Shown here: positions 27,298-35,734 of the stretch, piece after piece
How the letters are laid out: the number at the start of each line of letters is the position of its first letter
Position numbering within the stretch: position 1 is the stretch's first letter
Assembly (NCBI RefSeq): GCF_001011035.1
Contig: NZ_CP011492.1
Location: 3,791,501 to 3,855,500 of the forward strand
DNA from: Streptomyces sp. CNQ-509
GTDB taxonomy: Bacteria > Actinomycetota > Actinomycetes > Streptomycetales > Streptomycetaceae
Length of the DNA: 64,000 nt
Reading direction: 5' to 3'
Translations under genes and position numbers: made by a program
The notes under the pieces: generated by a model
Database searches by the model: none
What the model was told of the DNA's origin: nothing
The model's input: only the letters and a program-made list of their open reading frames with translations

Positions 27298-28275
27298 GTG
27301 AGCGACGTTCGCAACGTGATCATCATCGGCTCGGGGCCGGCGGGCTATACCGCCGCGCTGTACACCGCCCGCGCCGCGCTGCAGCCGCTGGTCTTCGAAG
27401 GCGCCGTCACCGCGGGTGGCGCGCTCATGAACACCACGGACGTGGAGAACTTCCCGGGGTTCCGTGACGGGATCATGGGCCCGGATCTGATGGACAACAT
27501 GCGGGCACAGGCGGAGCGCTTCGGCGCCGAGCTCGTGCCCGACGACGTGGTGTCCGTGGACCTCACCGGCGACATCAAGACCGTCACCGACACCGCGGGC
27601 ACAGTGCACCGAGCGCGGACCGTGATCGTCTCCACCGGATCGCAGCACCGCAAGCTGGGGCTGCCCCGGGAGGACGAGCTTTCCGGCCGGGGCATCTCGT
27701 GGTGTGCCACCTGTGACGGCTTCTTCTTCCGCGAGCAGGACATCGTGGTCGTCGGCGGTGGCGACACCGCGATGGAGGAGGCCACGTTCCTCTCCCGCTT
27801 CGCCAAGAGCGTCACGGTCGTCCACCGCCGGGACAGCCTGCGCGCCAGCAAGGCGATGCAGGAGCGGGCCTTCGCGGACCCGAAGATCTCGTTCATCTGG
27901 GACAGCGAGGTCGCCGCCATCCAGGGCGGCGACAAGCTCTCCGGTCTGACCCTCAGGAACACCAAGACCGGCGAGGAGTCCGAGATCGCGGTCACGGGTC
28001 TCTTCATCGCCATCGGGCACGACCCGCGCACGGAGCTGTTCAAGGGGCAGTTGGAGCTCGACGGGGAGGGTTACCTCACGGTCGACGCCCCCTCCACCCG
28101 CACCAACCTCCCCGGGGTCTTCGCATCGGGCGACGTTGTCGACCACACCTACCGCCAGGCGATCACCGCCGCCGGGACGGGTTGCTCTTCGGCGCTGGAC
28201 GCCGAGCGCTACCTCGCCGCAATCGCCGACAAGGAGAAGTCGGCGGAGCCGGAGAAGGTCGCAGACGCCGTCTGA
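27298..28275 (+). CDS. trxB: Thioredoxin reductase
   Basis: 325-residue FAD/NADPH enzyme that reduces thioredoxin. GTG 27298 is used because AAGGAAGAG lies upstream and the family start ([18 protein letters not shown]) follows closely; the frame opens further upstream only as non-coding leader. The FAD motif GSGPAG, redox-active WCATCDG and NADPH motif [10 protein letters not shown] are present. Behind a SigR-type promoter and 42 bases ahead of trxA. Confidence 0.97.
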   Translation: MSDVRNVIIIGSGPAGYTAALYTARAALQPLVFEGAVTAGGALMNTTDVENFPGFRDGIMGPDLMDNMRAQAERFGAELVPDDVVSVDLTGDIKTVTDTAGTVHRARTVIVSTGSQHRKLGLPREDELSGRGISWCATCDGFFFREQDIVVVGGGDTAMEEATFLSRFAKSVTVVHRRDSLRASKAMQERAFADPKISFIWDSEVAAIQGGDKLSGLTLRNTKTGEESEIAVTGLFIAIGHDPRTELFKGQLELDGEGYLTVDAPSTRTNLPGVFASGDVVDHTYRQAITAAGTGCSSALDAERYLAAIADKEKSAEPEKVADAV

Positions 28276-28317
28276 GACCCAGCAGCCATCAACGCACAAC
28301 GACGTAAGGAGTACGCC

Positions 28318-28647
28318 ATGGCCGGTGCCACGGTGACCGCAACCGATGCGGACTTCGAGGAGAAGGTCCTCAAGAGCGACAAGCCCGTACTGGTCGACTT
28401 CTGGGCTGCCTGGTGCGGCCCGTGCCGCCAGATCGCTCCGTCGCTGGAGGCCATCGCCGCGGAGAACCCCGAGAAGATCACCATCGTCAAGCTCAACATC
28501 GACGAGAACCCGGCGACGGCCGCGAAGTACGGGATTATGTCGATCCCGACGATGAACGTCTACCAGGGCGGCGAGGTCGTGAAGACCATCGTCGGCGCCA
28601 AGCCGAAGACCGCCCTGGAGCGCGACCTCAGCGAGTTCATCGGCTGA
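28318..28647 (+). CDS. trxA: Thioredoxin
   Basis: 109 residues, full length, with the WCGPC active site at about residues 36-40 and the cis-proline segment SIPTMNVYQGG. It accepts electrons from TrxB and reduces protein disulfides. ATG 28318 follows AAGGAG. It is the last gene of the unit; a parS site and a strong terminator follow. Confidence 0.98.
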   Translation: MAGATVTATDADFEEKVLKSDKPVLVDFWAAWCGPCRQIAPSLEAIAAENPEKITIVKLNIDENPATAAKYGIMSIPTMNVYQGGEVVKTIVGAKPKTALERDLSEFIG

Positions 28648-28659
28648 CGAAGCGAACCT

Positions 28660-28675
28660 CGTTTCACGTGAAACG
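28660..28675. promoter_or_regulatory. parS centromere site 5
   Basis: CGTTTCACGTGAAACG, perfect 14-bp core and itself fully palindromic, in the non-coding gap after trxA. A half site (TGTGAAAC) lies ten bases further on. Confidence 0.92.
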
Positions 28676-28710
28676 TGCGCGTGGCGTGTGAAACGCCGCC
28701 GTGGGAGCCG

Positions 28711-28741
28711 AAGGGCCCGTCCCCGTGAGGGACGGGCCCTT
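28711..28741. terminator. Bidirectional terminator between trxA and GNAT gene
   Basis: AAGGGCCCGTCCC (28711-28723) and GGGACGGGCCCTT (28729-28741) make a perfect 13-bp stem with a 5-base loop between converging genes. Confidence 0.85.
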
Positions 28742-28761
28742 CGTCGTGCCGGGACGCGGAG

Positions 28762-29379
28762 TCAGAGCGGACGCAGCACCGGATCCTTGCGTGCGCCGCC
28801 GAGCAGCTTGTCGAGCGCCAGCTCCACGTCCTCCTTCCAGGAGATCGCGGAGCGCAGCTCCAACCGCATCCGGGGATGGCGGTGGTGGGGGCGTACGGTC
28901 TTGAAGCCGACCGCCACCAGATGGTCCGCCGGCAGCACGCACGCGGGCTCCTTCCAGGCCGCGTCCCCGAACGCCTCGACGGCTTTGACGCCCCGGCGCA
29001 GCAGATCCTTCGCGACCGTCTGGACGAGGGTCCGGCCCAGGCCCTGCCCCTGATATCCCGGGTTCAGCCACGCGGTCATGAGCTGGACGGCGTCCGCCGA
29101 CACCGGGCTCGTCGGGAAGGCGAGGGAGCGGGGCACGTAGGCGGGCGGGGCGTACATCACGAACCCGGCCGGCACATCGTCGACGTAGAGGACCCGGCCG
29201 CAGGAGCCCCACTCCAGCAGGACGGAGGAGATCCAGGCCTCCTTCTCCCGCTCCGGGTGCCCGGACTTGACGGCGGCTTCACCGCTGACGGGATCCAGCT
29301 CCCAGAAGACGCACGAGCGGCACCGCCGGGGAAAGTCCGGGAGATTGTCCAGGGTGAGCGGTACGAGCCTTCGCCCCAT
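28762..29379 (-). CDS. GNAT family N-acetyltransferase
   Basis: 205 residues from ATG 29379. The acetyl-CoA-binding motif of the GNAT fold is visible at about residues 108-117 (NPGYQGQGLGRTL). An N-terminal segment has two cysteines (RRCRSCVFWE), the pattern of actinobacterial acetyltransferases located beside parB. The gene lies downstream of parAB on the same strand but is separated from it by a hairpin. Substrate unknown. Confidence 0.85.
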   Translation of the reverse strand: MGRRLVPLTLDNLPDFPRRCRSCVFWELDPVSGEAAVKSGHPEREKEAWISSVLLEWGSCGRVLYVDDVPAGFVMYAPPAYVPRSLAFPTSPVSADAVQLMTAWLNPGYQGQGLGRTLVQTVAKDLLRRGVKAVEAFGDAAWKEPACVLPADHLVAVGFKTVRPHHRHPRMRLELRSAISWKEDVELALDKLLGGARKDPVLRPL

Positions 29380-29448
29380 GCAGCCCGATCCTCTCCTTCA
29401 CCGGCATCCCCCTCGATACCCGTATGCATCGTATCCGGAGACGACAAA

Positions 29449-29477
29449 ACAGGCCGCGGATTCCCTCCGCGGCCTGT
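29449..29477. terminator. Terminator after parAB
   Basis: ACAGGCCGCGG (29449-29459) and CCGCGGCCTGT (29467-29477), a perfect 11-bp stem with a 7-base loop, 23 bases beyond the parB stop. Confidence 0.75.
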
Positions 29478-29499
29478 CTCGTGAAATCGAGGGGAGGGG

Positions 29500-30600
29500 T
29501 CACTCGTCCTCGTCGGCGTCCTCGTCGCTCAGCTTCTTCTCCAGCACCCTGCCCTCGCCGGGAGCCATCGATCCGAGGATGCGCTCCAGATCCTCTATCG
29601 AGGCGAACTCGACGACGATCTTTCCCTTCTTCTGCCCCAGGTCGACCTTCACCCGGGTCTCGAAGCGGTCGGAGAGCCGGGACGCCAGATCGGTCAGCGC
29701 CGGAGACATCCGGTTGCCCGCACGCGGCGCCTTCGGCCGGCGCCCGGTCTTGGGCTCCGACGCCATCAGGGTCACGATCTCCTCGACGGCCCGCACCGAC
29801 AGCCCCTCGGCCACGATGCGGTGCGCCAGCCGGTCCTGCTCGCTGGCGTCCTCCACGGAGAGCAGCGCCCGCGCATGGCCCGCCGAGATCACCCCGGCCG
29901 CCACCCGTCGCTGCACGGGCGGCGAGAGCCGCAGCAGCCGCAGCGTGTTGGAGACCTGCGGACGGGAGCGGCCGATCCGGTCGGCGAGCTGGTCGTGCGT
30001 GCACTCGAAGTCCCGCAGCAACTGGTCGTAGGCGGCCGCCTCTTCCAGCGGGTTGAGCTGTGCTCGATGCAGGTTTTCGAGCAGTGCGTCCAGGAGGAGC
30101 TTCTCGTCGTCCGTGGCGCGGACGATCGCGGGAATCCGCTCCATGCCCGCCTCGCGGCAGGCACGCCAGCGGCGCTCACCCATGACCAGCTCATAGCGGT
30201 CCGAGCCCAGCCGGCGGACGACGACCGGCTGGAGGAGCCCGACCTCCTGGATGGAGGTGACCAGTTCGGCGAGGGAATCCTCGTCGAACACCTCGCGGGG
30301 CTGCCGCGGGTTCGGCGTGATGGCGTCCAGCGGAACCTCGGCGAAGTGCGCACCGGCCACTTCGCCGCTGTCCGCGGCACCCTCGACGGCCGGCGGCGCC
30401 TCGTAGGCGTGCTCCGGCGGCACCTGCTCCTCGTATCCCTGTGGCTCGGGCTGCGGCGCCCGCTCCGACACTATGACGGGCACCGCTCCCGGCGACATGG
30501 TGGCGCCACCGACCAGCGGTCCCGAGTCATCGGCGGGAGTGGGAGCGGCGGGGATCAGCGCCCCCAGCCCGCGACCCAGCCCTCTGCGTCGTTCCGTCAC
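29500..30600 (-). CDS. parB: Chromosome partitioning protein ParB
   Basis: 366 residues from GTG 30600. ParB binds parS, uses CTP to slide and load on flanking DNA, and organises the origin region. After the typical start ([16 protein letters not shown]) come the N-terminal CTP-binding domain with GERRWRA, a helix-turn-helix ([20 protein letters not shown]) and the C-terminal dimerisation segment. It overlaps parA by four bases (GTGA), so the pair is translationally coupled. Seven cognate parS sites are in the window. Confidence 0.97.
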   Translation of the reverse strand: MTERRRGLGRGLGALIPAAPTPADDSGPLVGGATMSPGAVPVIVSERAPQPEPQGYEEQVPPEHAYEAPPAVEGAADSGEVAGAHFAEVPLDAITPNPRQPREVFDEDSLAELVTSIQEVGLLQPVVVRRLGSDRYELVMGERRWRACREAGMERIPAIVRATDDEKLLLDALLENLHRAQLNPLEEAAAYDQLLRDFECTHDQLADRIGRSRPQVSNTLRLLRLSPPVQRRVAAGVISAGHARALLSVEDASEQDRLAHRIVAEGLSVRAVEEIVTLMASEPKTGRRPKAPRAGNRMSPALTDLASRLSDRFETRVKVDLGQKKGKIVVEFASIEDLERILGSMAPGEGRVLEKKLSDEDADEDE

Positions 30601-31640
30601 TGAGCCCCTCCGTCGTGCCGCTCGTGATGAGCTTCGCCCTGTCTGGGCATACCGCGCAGGGCCATCTCGCGGGCCGCCTCCAGATAGGAGAGCGAGCCGC
30701 TCGACCCCGGATCGTAGGTGAGGACCGTCTGCCCGTAGCTCGGTGCCTCCGAGATGCGCACCGAGCGCGGGATGCTGGTCCTCAGCACCTCGTTGCCGAA
30801 GTGGCCGCGGACCTCGTCCGCCACCTGGGAGGCCAGGCGCGTCCTCCCGTCGTACATCGTGAGGAGGATCGTCGACACATGGAGCCGGGGGTTGAGATGC
30901 CCGCGCACCAGGTCGACGTTGTGGAGCAGTTGTCCCAGCCCTTCCAGCGCGTAGTACTCGCACTGGATGGGGATGAGCACCTCGTTGCCCGCCACCATGG
31001 CGTTGACGGTCAACAGGCCGAGCGAGGGCGGGCAGTCGATGAAGATGTAGTCCAACGGCTGCTCGTAGGCGTCGATCGCCCGCTTCAGCCGGCTCTCCCG
31101 CGCCACCAGCGAGACCAACTCGATCTCCGCGCCCGCGAGATCGATCGTCGCCGGCGCACAGAACAGCCCCTCGACATCGGGAACCGGCTGCACCACCTCG
31201 GCCAGCGGCTTGGCCTCCACCAGCACGTCGTAAACCGACGGCACCTCCGCGTGGTGGTCGACGCCCAGTGCGGTCGAGGCATTGCCCTGCGGGTCGAGGT
31301 CGATGACCAGCACCCGGGCCCCGTGCAGGGCCAGTGATGCCGCCAGGTTGACCGTGGTGGTGGTCTTGCCGACCCCGCCCTTCTGGTTGGCGACGACCAT
31401 CACACGGGTCTGCTCAGGGCGTGGCAGACCCTGACCGGCCCGCCCGAGCGCCTCTACGGCGAGTTGAGCGGCACGGCCGATCGGAGTGTCGTCCATCGGA
31501 GGCGGTGTTTCACGTGAAACATCCGCCGATTCGGAGCGGGGACCGGGGACCGGATCGGCCATCGGCCCCGCGACATTGGCGTCGGACCGCAAGGATTCAC
31601 TCTCCTCGACTTCAGACTCGCACTGCACAGAGCCTGCCAT
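30597..31640 (-). CDS. parA: Chromosome partitioning ATPase ParA
   Basis: 347 residues from ATG 31640, with alternatives downstream; the open frame extends to 31802 but would read through a parS site and a DnaA-box pair. The Walker A deviant motif KGGVGKTTT, switch region DLDPQGNAS and [10 protein letters not shown] identify ParA. It moves ParB-bound origins along the nucleoid and in Streptomyces hyphae. The disordered N-terminal 100 residues contain DVSRET, encoded by a parS site. Confidence 0.95.
   Translation of the reverse strand: MAGSVQCESEVEESESLRSDANVAGPMADPVPGPRSESADVSRETPPPMDDTPIGRAAQLAVEALGRAGQGLPRPEQTRVMVVANQKGGVGKTTTTVNLAASLALHGARVLVIDLDPQGNASTALGVDHHAEVPSVYDVLVEAKPLAEVVQPVPDVEGLFCAPATIDLAGAEIELVSLVARESRLKRAIDAYEQPLDYIFIDCPPSLGLLTVNAMVAGNEVLIPIQCEYYALEGLGQLLHNVDLVRGHLNPRLHVSTILLTMYDGRTRLASQVADEVRGHFGNEVLRTSIPRSVRISEAPSYGQTVLTYDPGSSGSLSYLEAAREMALRGMPRQGEAHHERHDGGAQ
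31506..31521. promoter_or_regulatory. parS centromere site 6
   Basis: TGTTTCACGTGAAACA, exact consensus, within the N-terminal codons of parA (read as DVSRET). Confidence 0.95.
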
Positions 31641-31675
31641 GCTTTCGGGGTCGCGAACCAGCGAGGCCCGTTCTC

Positions 31676-31699
31676 CTGTGGATGATTCCTTATCCACAG
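31676..31699. promoter_or_regulatory. Paired DnaA boxes just upstream of parA
   Basis: CTGTGGAT (31676-31683) and ATCCACAG (31692-31699) form a perfect 8-bp inverted repeat with an 8-base spacer. The right half is the perfect box TTATCCACA (31690-31698); the left one, read on the minus strand, is TCATCCACA. It lies between the parA start and a parS site. A DnaA-binding role is inferred from sequence match only. Confidence 0.62.
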
Positions 31700-31761
31700 C
31701 CGGCTCGCGGGCCTCTGCGGCACCGCGTCCTCGGCTGAGGATCCCGGGGAGCAACGAACGA

Positions 31762-31777
31762 TGTTTCACGTGAAACA
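31762..31777. promoter_or_regulatory. parS centromere site 7
   Basis: TGTTTCACGTGAAACA, exact consensus, in the spacer between rsmG and parA, 122 bases ahead of the parA start. Confidence 0.95.
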
Positions 31778-31876
31778 CGATGCACAGCCCCGCGGGTACC
31801 ACCGCAGCGACACTCCGGTGTATGTACGGTAGGCGGCTTTAATGGACCGAACGGCCCTCTTTCGGATACGAGCAGA

Positions 31877-32605
31877 CTAACGGCGTCGGCCGTGCCCGCC
31901 GCGACCGCCCTTGCGAGCGGCGCGGGCCCGCTTGGCGGCGAAGCGTACGCCTCCGGGACTCTCGCCCACCACGGCCCGTACGACGGTCGCCGGCGGGTCC
32001 ACCACATCGGCTCCGACCTGCACGATCTCGGTCTCCGTGACGCCGAGCTTGTGCAGCGCGGCCTTCGAGGCACGCAGTTCTTCTTCGGCGCTCTCACCCT
32101 TGAGCGCCAGCATCTCGCCGTACGGGCGCAGCAGCGGAACGCCCCAGCCGGCCAGCCGGTCCAGCGGGGCGACCGCCCGCGCGGTGACCACATGAACCGG
32201 CTCCAGCGTGCCGAGGACCTCCTCGGCCCGGCCGCGGACGACGGTCACCTGCTGCTCCAGCCCCAGCAACTCGGTGACCTCCTGCAGAAACCGGGTGCGC
32301 CGCAGCAACGGCTCCAGCAGCGTGATCCGCAGGTCGGGACGGACGAGGGCCAGCGGGATGCCCGGCAGGCCGGCGCCCGAGCCGACGTCGCAGACCGCGA
32401 CGCCGTCGGGCACCACTTCGGCGAGCACCGCGCAGTTCAGCAGGTGCCGCTCCCACAGCCGGGGGACCTCCCGCGGGCCGATCAGCCCGCGGGTCACCGC
32501 CGTGTCGGCCAGCAGCTCGGCGTAGCGCACCGCGTCCGGAAGGGCACCGCCGAAGACCTTGTCGGCGGCTTCCGGCGCCGGCGGAAGATCCGCTACTTCG
32601 GACAC
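31877..32605 (-). CDS. rsmG: 16S rRNA (guanine-N7) methyltransferase RsmG
   Basis: 242 residues from GTG 32605, with GAGAGGA upstream; a longer frame to 32683 would run into the jag end region. RsmG methylates a guanine (G527 in E. coli) in the 530 loop of 16S rRNA; its loss gives low-level streptomycin resistance and is known to activate antibiotic production in S. coelicolor. SAM-binding motif CDVGSGAGLPGIPLAL and a basic C-terminal tail (RARAARKGGRGG) are visible. Confidence 0.96.
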   Translation of the reverse strand: MSEVADLPPAPEAADKVFGGALPDAVRYAELLADTAVTRGLIGPREVPRLWERHLLNCAVLAEVVPDGVAVCDVGSGAGLPGIPLALVRPDLRITLLEPLLRRTRFLQEVTELLGLEQQVTVVRGRAEEVLGTLEPVHVVTARAVAPLDRLAGWGVPLLRPYGEMLALKGESAEEELRASKAALHKLGVTETEIVQVGADVVDPPATVVRAVVGESPGGVRFAAKRARAARKGGRGGHGRRR

Positions 32606-32714
32606 GGGAACGTCCTCTCGCTGGAGCACGGGCGGGCGGGCGACGGCGGGTGGCAGGGGAGCAGTCTGGGCCGGTCCGAACAACCGGCCCAGGGGTGGAG
32701 CGACGACGTTCCGG

Positions 32715-33272
32715 TCAGGCCGGGAGCACGACCACGCGCCGCTCGGGCTCCTCGCCCTCCGACTCGCTGCGCAGCCCGGCGGCCTTCACCGCGTCGTGCA
32801 CCACCTTGCGCTCGAACGGGGACATCGGCCGCAGCTTCTCCGGCTCGCCGCTCTCCTTGACCCGCTCGACGGCCTCGGTGCCCAGCTCGGTCAGCTCCGC
32901 GCGCTTGCGTGCGCGGAACCCCGCGATGTCCAGCATCAGCCGGCTGCGGTCGCCCGTCTCCCGGTGCACGGCCAGCCGGGTCAGCTCCTGCAGCGCCTCC
33001 AGCACCTCGCCTTCGCGCCCCACCAGCTTCTGCAAATGGCGGTCCGACGATCCTTCGCCGATGATCGACACCGAGGCCCGGCCGCCCTCGACGTCCATGT
33101 CGATGTCGCCATCCAGGTCCGCGATGTCGAGCAGCTCCTCCAGATAGTCGGCGGCGATCTCGCCTTCCTGCTCCAGGCGCGTCAGGACGTCCTCGGCCGA
33201 GGCCTCGGGCTGCTCGGGCTGGGCCTCGGTGTCCGAACCGGTTTCGCCGGTCGTGGACGCGGTGTCCGTCAC
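32715..33272 (-). CDS. jag: Jag/KhpB RNA-binding protein (KH and R3H)
   Basis: 185 residues. Acidic N-terminus, then a KH domain (SIIGEGSSDRHLQKLVGREGEVL; about 75-125) and a C-terminal R3H domain (RLMLDIAGFRARKRAELT; DAVKAAGLRSESEGEEPERR). Always linked to yidC and rnpA; probably an RNA chaperone connected to membrane protein insertion and division. 14 bases downstream of yidC in one operon. Confidence 0.95.
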   Translation of the reverse strand: MTDTASTTGETGSDTEAQPEQPEASAEDVLTRLEQEGEIAADYLEELLDIADLDGDIDMDVEGGRASVSIIGEGSSDRHLQKLVGREGEVLEALQELTRLAVHRETGDRSRLMLDIAGFRARKRAELTELGTEAVERVKESGEPEKLRPMSPFERKVVHDAVKAAGLRSESEGEEPERRVVVLPA

Positions 33273-33286
33273 GTGGGGACTCCTTC

Positions 33287-34558
33287 TTACTTCTTCGACG
33301 GGTGCTTGGGCCGCTGCGGCCCCTTGCGCTGACCGGACTTCGCGTTACGGGCGTTGCCACCCGCACCGCCGCGGCCGGATGAGCCGCCCGCCTTCTTCTT
33401 CGCGGCGCTCGACGCGGGCTTCTTGTCCTCGGGTTCCGCGGCGCCGTCCGCGTCCTCCTGCCGCTGGCCGGAGCCGCCGGACTGGGCGTGGCTGCGGCGC
33501 TGGGACTTCGACTGCCGCTTCGGCTGCTGCCGCCGGCTGGGGTCGCCGCTGCCGGGCTTGGCGTCCGCCAGCGGCGTCTCGCTCTTGACGATGGTGCCGT
33601 CCGCCTGAGGGAGCAGGTCGTGCTTGGCGAGCGCGGAGACGAACTTCCGCTCGTCCTCGTTGCGGTCCTTGCCCTTGGCGACCATCTGCTTGACGACGTA
33701 GCGGTCGCGGCGGCCGCGCACGCCGCCGCGGTCGATGACGTGCTTCTGCATGCGCTCCAGCAGGTGCGCGTAGGACTTGCTGCCCGGGGTGGGGTTCCGC
33801 TTGATCACGTACATCTGCTGGCCCATGGACCAGACGTTGGTGGTCAGCCAGTAGATGAGGACGCCGACCGGGAAGTTGATGCCGAAGACGGCGAACATGA
33901 CCGGGAAGATGTACATCAGCATCTTCTGCTGCTGCATGAACGGCGTCTTGACCGTGAGGTCGACGTTCTTCGTCATGAGCTGGCGCTGCGTGTAGAACTG
34001 CGACCCCGACATCAGCACGATCATGATGACGGTGACGACCCGCACGTCGGCGAGCGTGGCGCCGAGGCTCTCCACCTTGCCGGCGCTGTCCATGAACTTC
34101 GCCGCGATCGGGGCACCGAAGACGTGGGCCTGCCGGGCCTCCGCGACCTGCGTGGCGTTGAGGACGCCGACCTCGTGGTTACCGGCGATCTTGTTCAGCA
34201 CCTGGAAGAGCGCCAGGAAGAAGGGCGACTGGGCGAGGATCGGAAGACAGCTCGAGAGCGGGTTGGTACCCGTCTCCCGGTACAGCTTCATCATCTCCTC
34301 GGACTGGCGCTGCTTGTCGCTCTTGTAGCGCTCCTGGATCGCCTTCATCTTCGGCTGGAGCACCTGCATGTTCCGCGTCGCCTTGATCTGCTTCACGAAG
34401 AGCGGGATCAGCGCGATCCGGATGACGACCACCAGCGCCACGATGGACAGCCCCCATGCCCAGCCGCTGGCCGGGTCGAAGACCAGGCTGAACAGCGAGT
34501 GGAACTGGACGATGATCCAGGAAACGGCGATATAGAGAGGTTTGAGGACCGTGTCCAC
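33287..34558 (-). CDS. yidC: Membrane protein insertase YidC
   Basis: 423 residues, the Oxa1/YidC/Alb3 insertase. The helices start near residue 8 and the conserved core includes [20 protein letters not shown] and [20 protein letters not shown]. After the last helix ([20 protein letters not shown]) comes an unusually long basic, Lys/Ser/Gly-rich tail of about 150 residues, as in other actinobacteria, which may contact the ribosome. Two bases downstream of yidD. Confidence 0.97.
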   Translation of the reverse strand: MDTVLKPLYIAVSWIIVQFHSLFSLVFDPASGWAWGLSIVALVVVIRIALIPLFVKQIKATRNMQVLQPKMKAIQERYKSDKQRQSEEMMKLYRETGTNPLSSCLPILAQSPFFLALFQVLNKIAGNHEVGVLNATQVAEARQAHVFGAPIAAKFMDSAGKVESLGATLADVRVVTVIMIVLMSGSQFYTQRQLMTKNVDLTVKTPFMQQQKMLMYIFPVMFAVFGINFPVGVLIYWLTTNVWSMGQQMYVIKRNPTPGSKSYAHLLERMQKHVIDRGGVRGRRDRYVVKQMVAKGKDRNEDERKFVSALAKHDLLPQADGTIVKSETPLADAKPGSGDPSRRQQPKRQSKSQRRSHAQSGGSGQRQEDADGAAEPEDKKPASSAAKKKAGGSSGRGGAGGNARNAKSGQRKGPQRPKHPSKK

Positions 34559-34561
34559 GAA

Positions 34562-34846
34562 TCAGGCTCCTTGGGCCTTGGGCTGCGTCTTGCCCAGCCG
34601 GCTGCGCAGCCGCTGGTGCCAGACCGGATGCTTACGGGGCGGAACGTGATCGACCCCGCCGAGCGACCACGGGTTGCAGCGCAGGATGCGCCAGGCGGTC
34701 AGGCCCGTGCCTTTGACCGCACCGTGCAGCCTGATCGCCTCATAGCCGTAGTGCGAGCACGACGGGTAGTACTTGCAGACCGGCCCCAGCAGCGGGCTGA
34801 TGGTCCACTGGTACAGCTTGATCAACCAAAGCAGCGGATACTTCAT
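34562..34846 (-). CDS. yidD: Membrane protein insertion efficiency factor YidD
   Basis: 94 residues with the diagnostic [19 protein letters not shown] and [14 protein letters not shown] segments. A membrane-associated helper of YidC. Its ATG overlaps the rnpA stop by four bases. Confidence 0.96.
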   Translation of the reverse strand: MKYPLLWLIKLYQWTISPLLGPVCKYYPSCSHYGYEAIRLHGAVKGTGLTAWRILRCNPWSLGGVDHVPPRKHPVWHQRLRSRLGKTQPKAQGA

Positions 34847-35217
34847 CGCGGCGCCCTTCCCAGCAACCGCCCCAGCGCTGCGTCCAGGTCATCGCGCAGC
34901 CGGTCGTAGCCGGCCTCCGCGGCGCCGGGCAGCGCCCGTACGACCACCAGGCTACCTGCGGGCAGCAGATCCAACCGATCCCGTAGGAGATGACGCAGGC
35001 GACGCTTGACGAGGTTGCGCGCGACCGCCGGTCCGACGGCCCTGCTGACGACGAAACCCGCACGCGTCGGGGAGGCGTCCTCCCCGGCGGCATGCGGGTC
35101 TCCGCCGCTGTTCAGATGGACGACGAGCAGCGGGCGGCCGGCCCGTCGTCCGCGGCGTACCGCTCGGGCGAAGTCCTCGCGCCGCCGCAGCCGGTGCTCA
35201 GCGGGCAACACGAGCAC
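34843..35217 (-). CDS. rnpA: Ribonuclease P protein component
   Basis: 124 residues; binds the RNase P RNA and helps 5' maturation of tRNA. The start ([20 protein letters not shown]) and the RNR-type motif ([15 protein letters not shown]) are characteristic. ATG 35217 is nine bases after the rpmH stop; the pair forms the universal rpmH-rnpA unit next to dnaA. Confidence 0.97.
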   Translation of the reverse strand: MLVLPAEHRLRRREDFARAVRRGRRAGRPLLVVHLNSGGDPHAAGEDASPTRAGFVVSRAVGPAVARNLVKRRLRHLLRDRLDLLPAGSLVVVRALPGAAEAGYDRLRDDLDAALGRLLGRAPR

Positions 35218-35226
35218 ACCAAGAGG

Positions 35227-35364
35227 TCAGGCGGACAGGCGTGCGCGGCCCTTGGTGCGACGGGCCGTGATGATGGCACGGCCGGCGCGGGTACGCATAC
35301 GCAGCCGGAAGCCGTGCGTCTTGGCACGCTTGCGGTTGTTCGGCTGGAAAGTGCGCTTGCTCAC
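35227..35364 (-). CDS. rpmH: 50S ribosomal protein L34
   Basis: 45-residue basic protein starting GTG 35364: the frame reads [19 protein letters not shown] and ends [10 protein letters not shown], a textbook L34. CTCCTGG on the plus strand gives a ribosome binding site (CCAGGAG) upstream. It is the first gene of the leftward rpmH-rnpA-yidD-yidC-jag-rsmG unit, divergent from dnaA. Confidence 0.97.
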   Translation of the reverse strand: MSKRTFQPNNRKRAKTHGFRLRMRTRAGRAIITARRTKGRARLSA

Positions 35365-35734
35365 TCGGGGGCTCCAGGAGATTCGTCACGGGTGGTTAGG
35401 CGCCGAACGGCTGCCACCGTGCGCCCTCGAGCCGGCTCGTCATCGCCCGACACGTGACATGATCACTGTCGCGGCCTGAGACTGATCGGAGGCAGGCGGC
35501 AGCAGCCGTCGACATCTCGACCTCGACACGGTACGCGGGCGGCCGCCGTCCGGTCAAACCCGCCCTGTGCGGCCGACACGCCACAGGACACTGTGCACAG
35601 CCTGTGGACAGCGACTTGAATGGGGCAGCTCGGCGTGACTACCGTGGCTGGACTTCCGACCCTTGCGCGGATCCATCCCACCCGTCCCGAGATCACACCT
35701 TCGTGACCTGCCGTGACCTGAAAGAGCGTGCCCC
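35365..35734. promoter_or_regulatory. rpmH-dnaA divergent regulatory region
   Basis: 370 bases with promoters for both sides. One DnaA-box match on the minus strand (CTGTCCACA, 35603-35611) and the related TGTGCACAG at 35592-35600 lie about 125-145 bases ahead of dnaA, suiting DnaA autoregulation as known in Streptomyces. No small gene is seen. Confidence 0.6.

Noticed and set aside
28676-28700. An eighth parS site after trxA
   Set aside because: Only a half palindrome (TGTGAAAC) is present; the other half does not match.
30600-31802. parA starting at 31802
   Set aside because: The added residues would be coded by a parS site and the DnaA-box pair, and no ribosome binding site precedes it; ATG 31640 begins the more plausible protein, though weakly supported.
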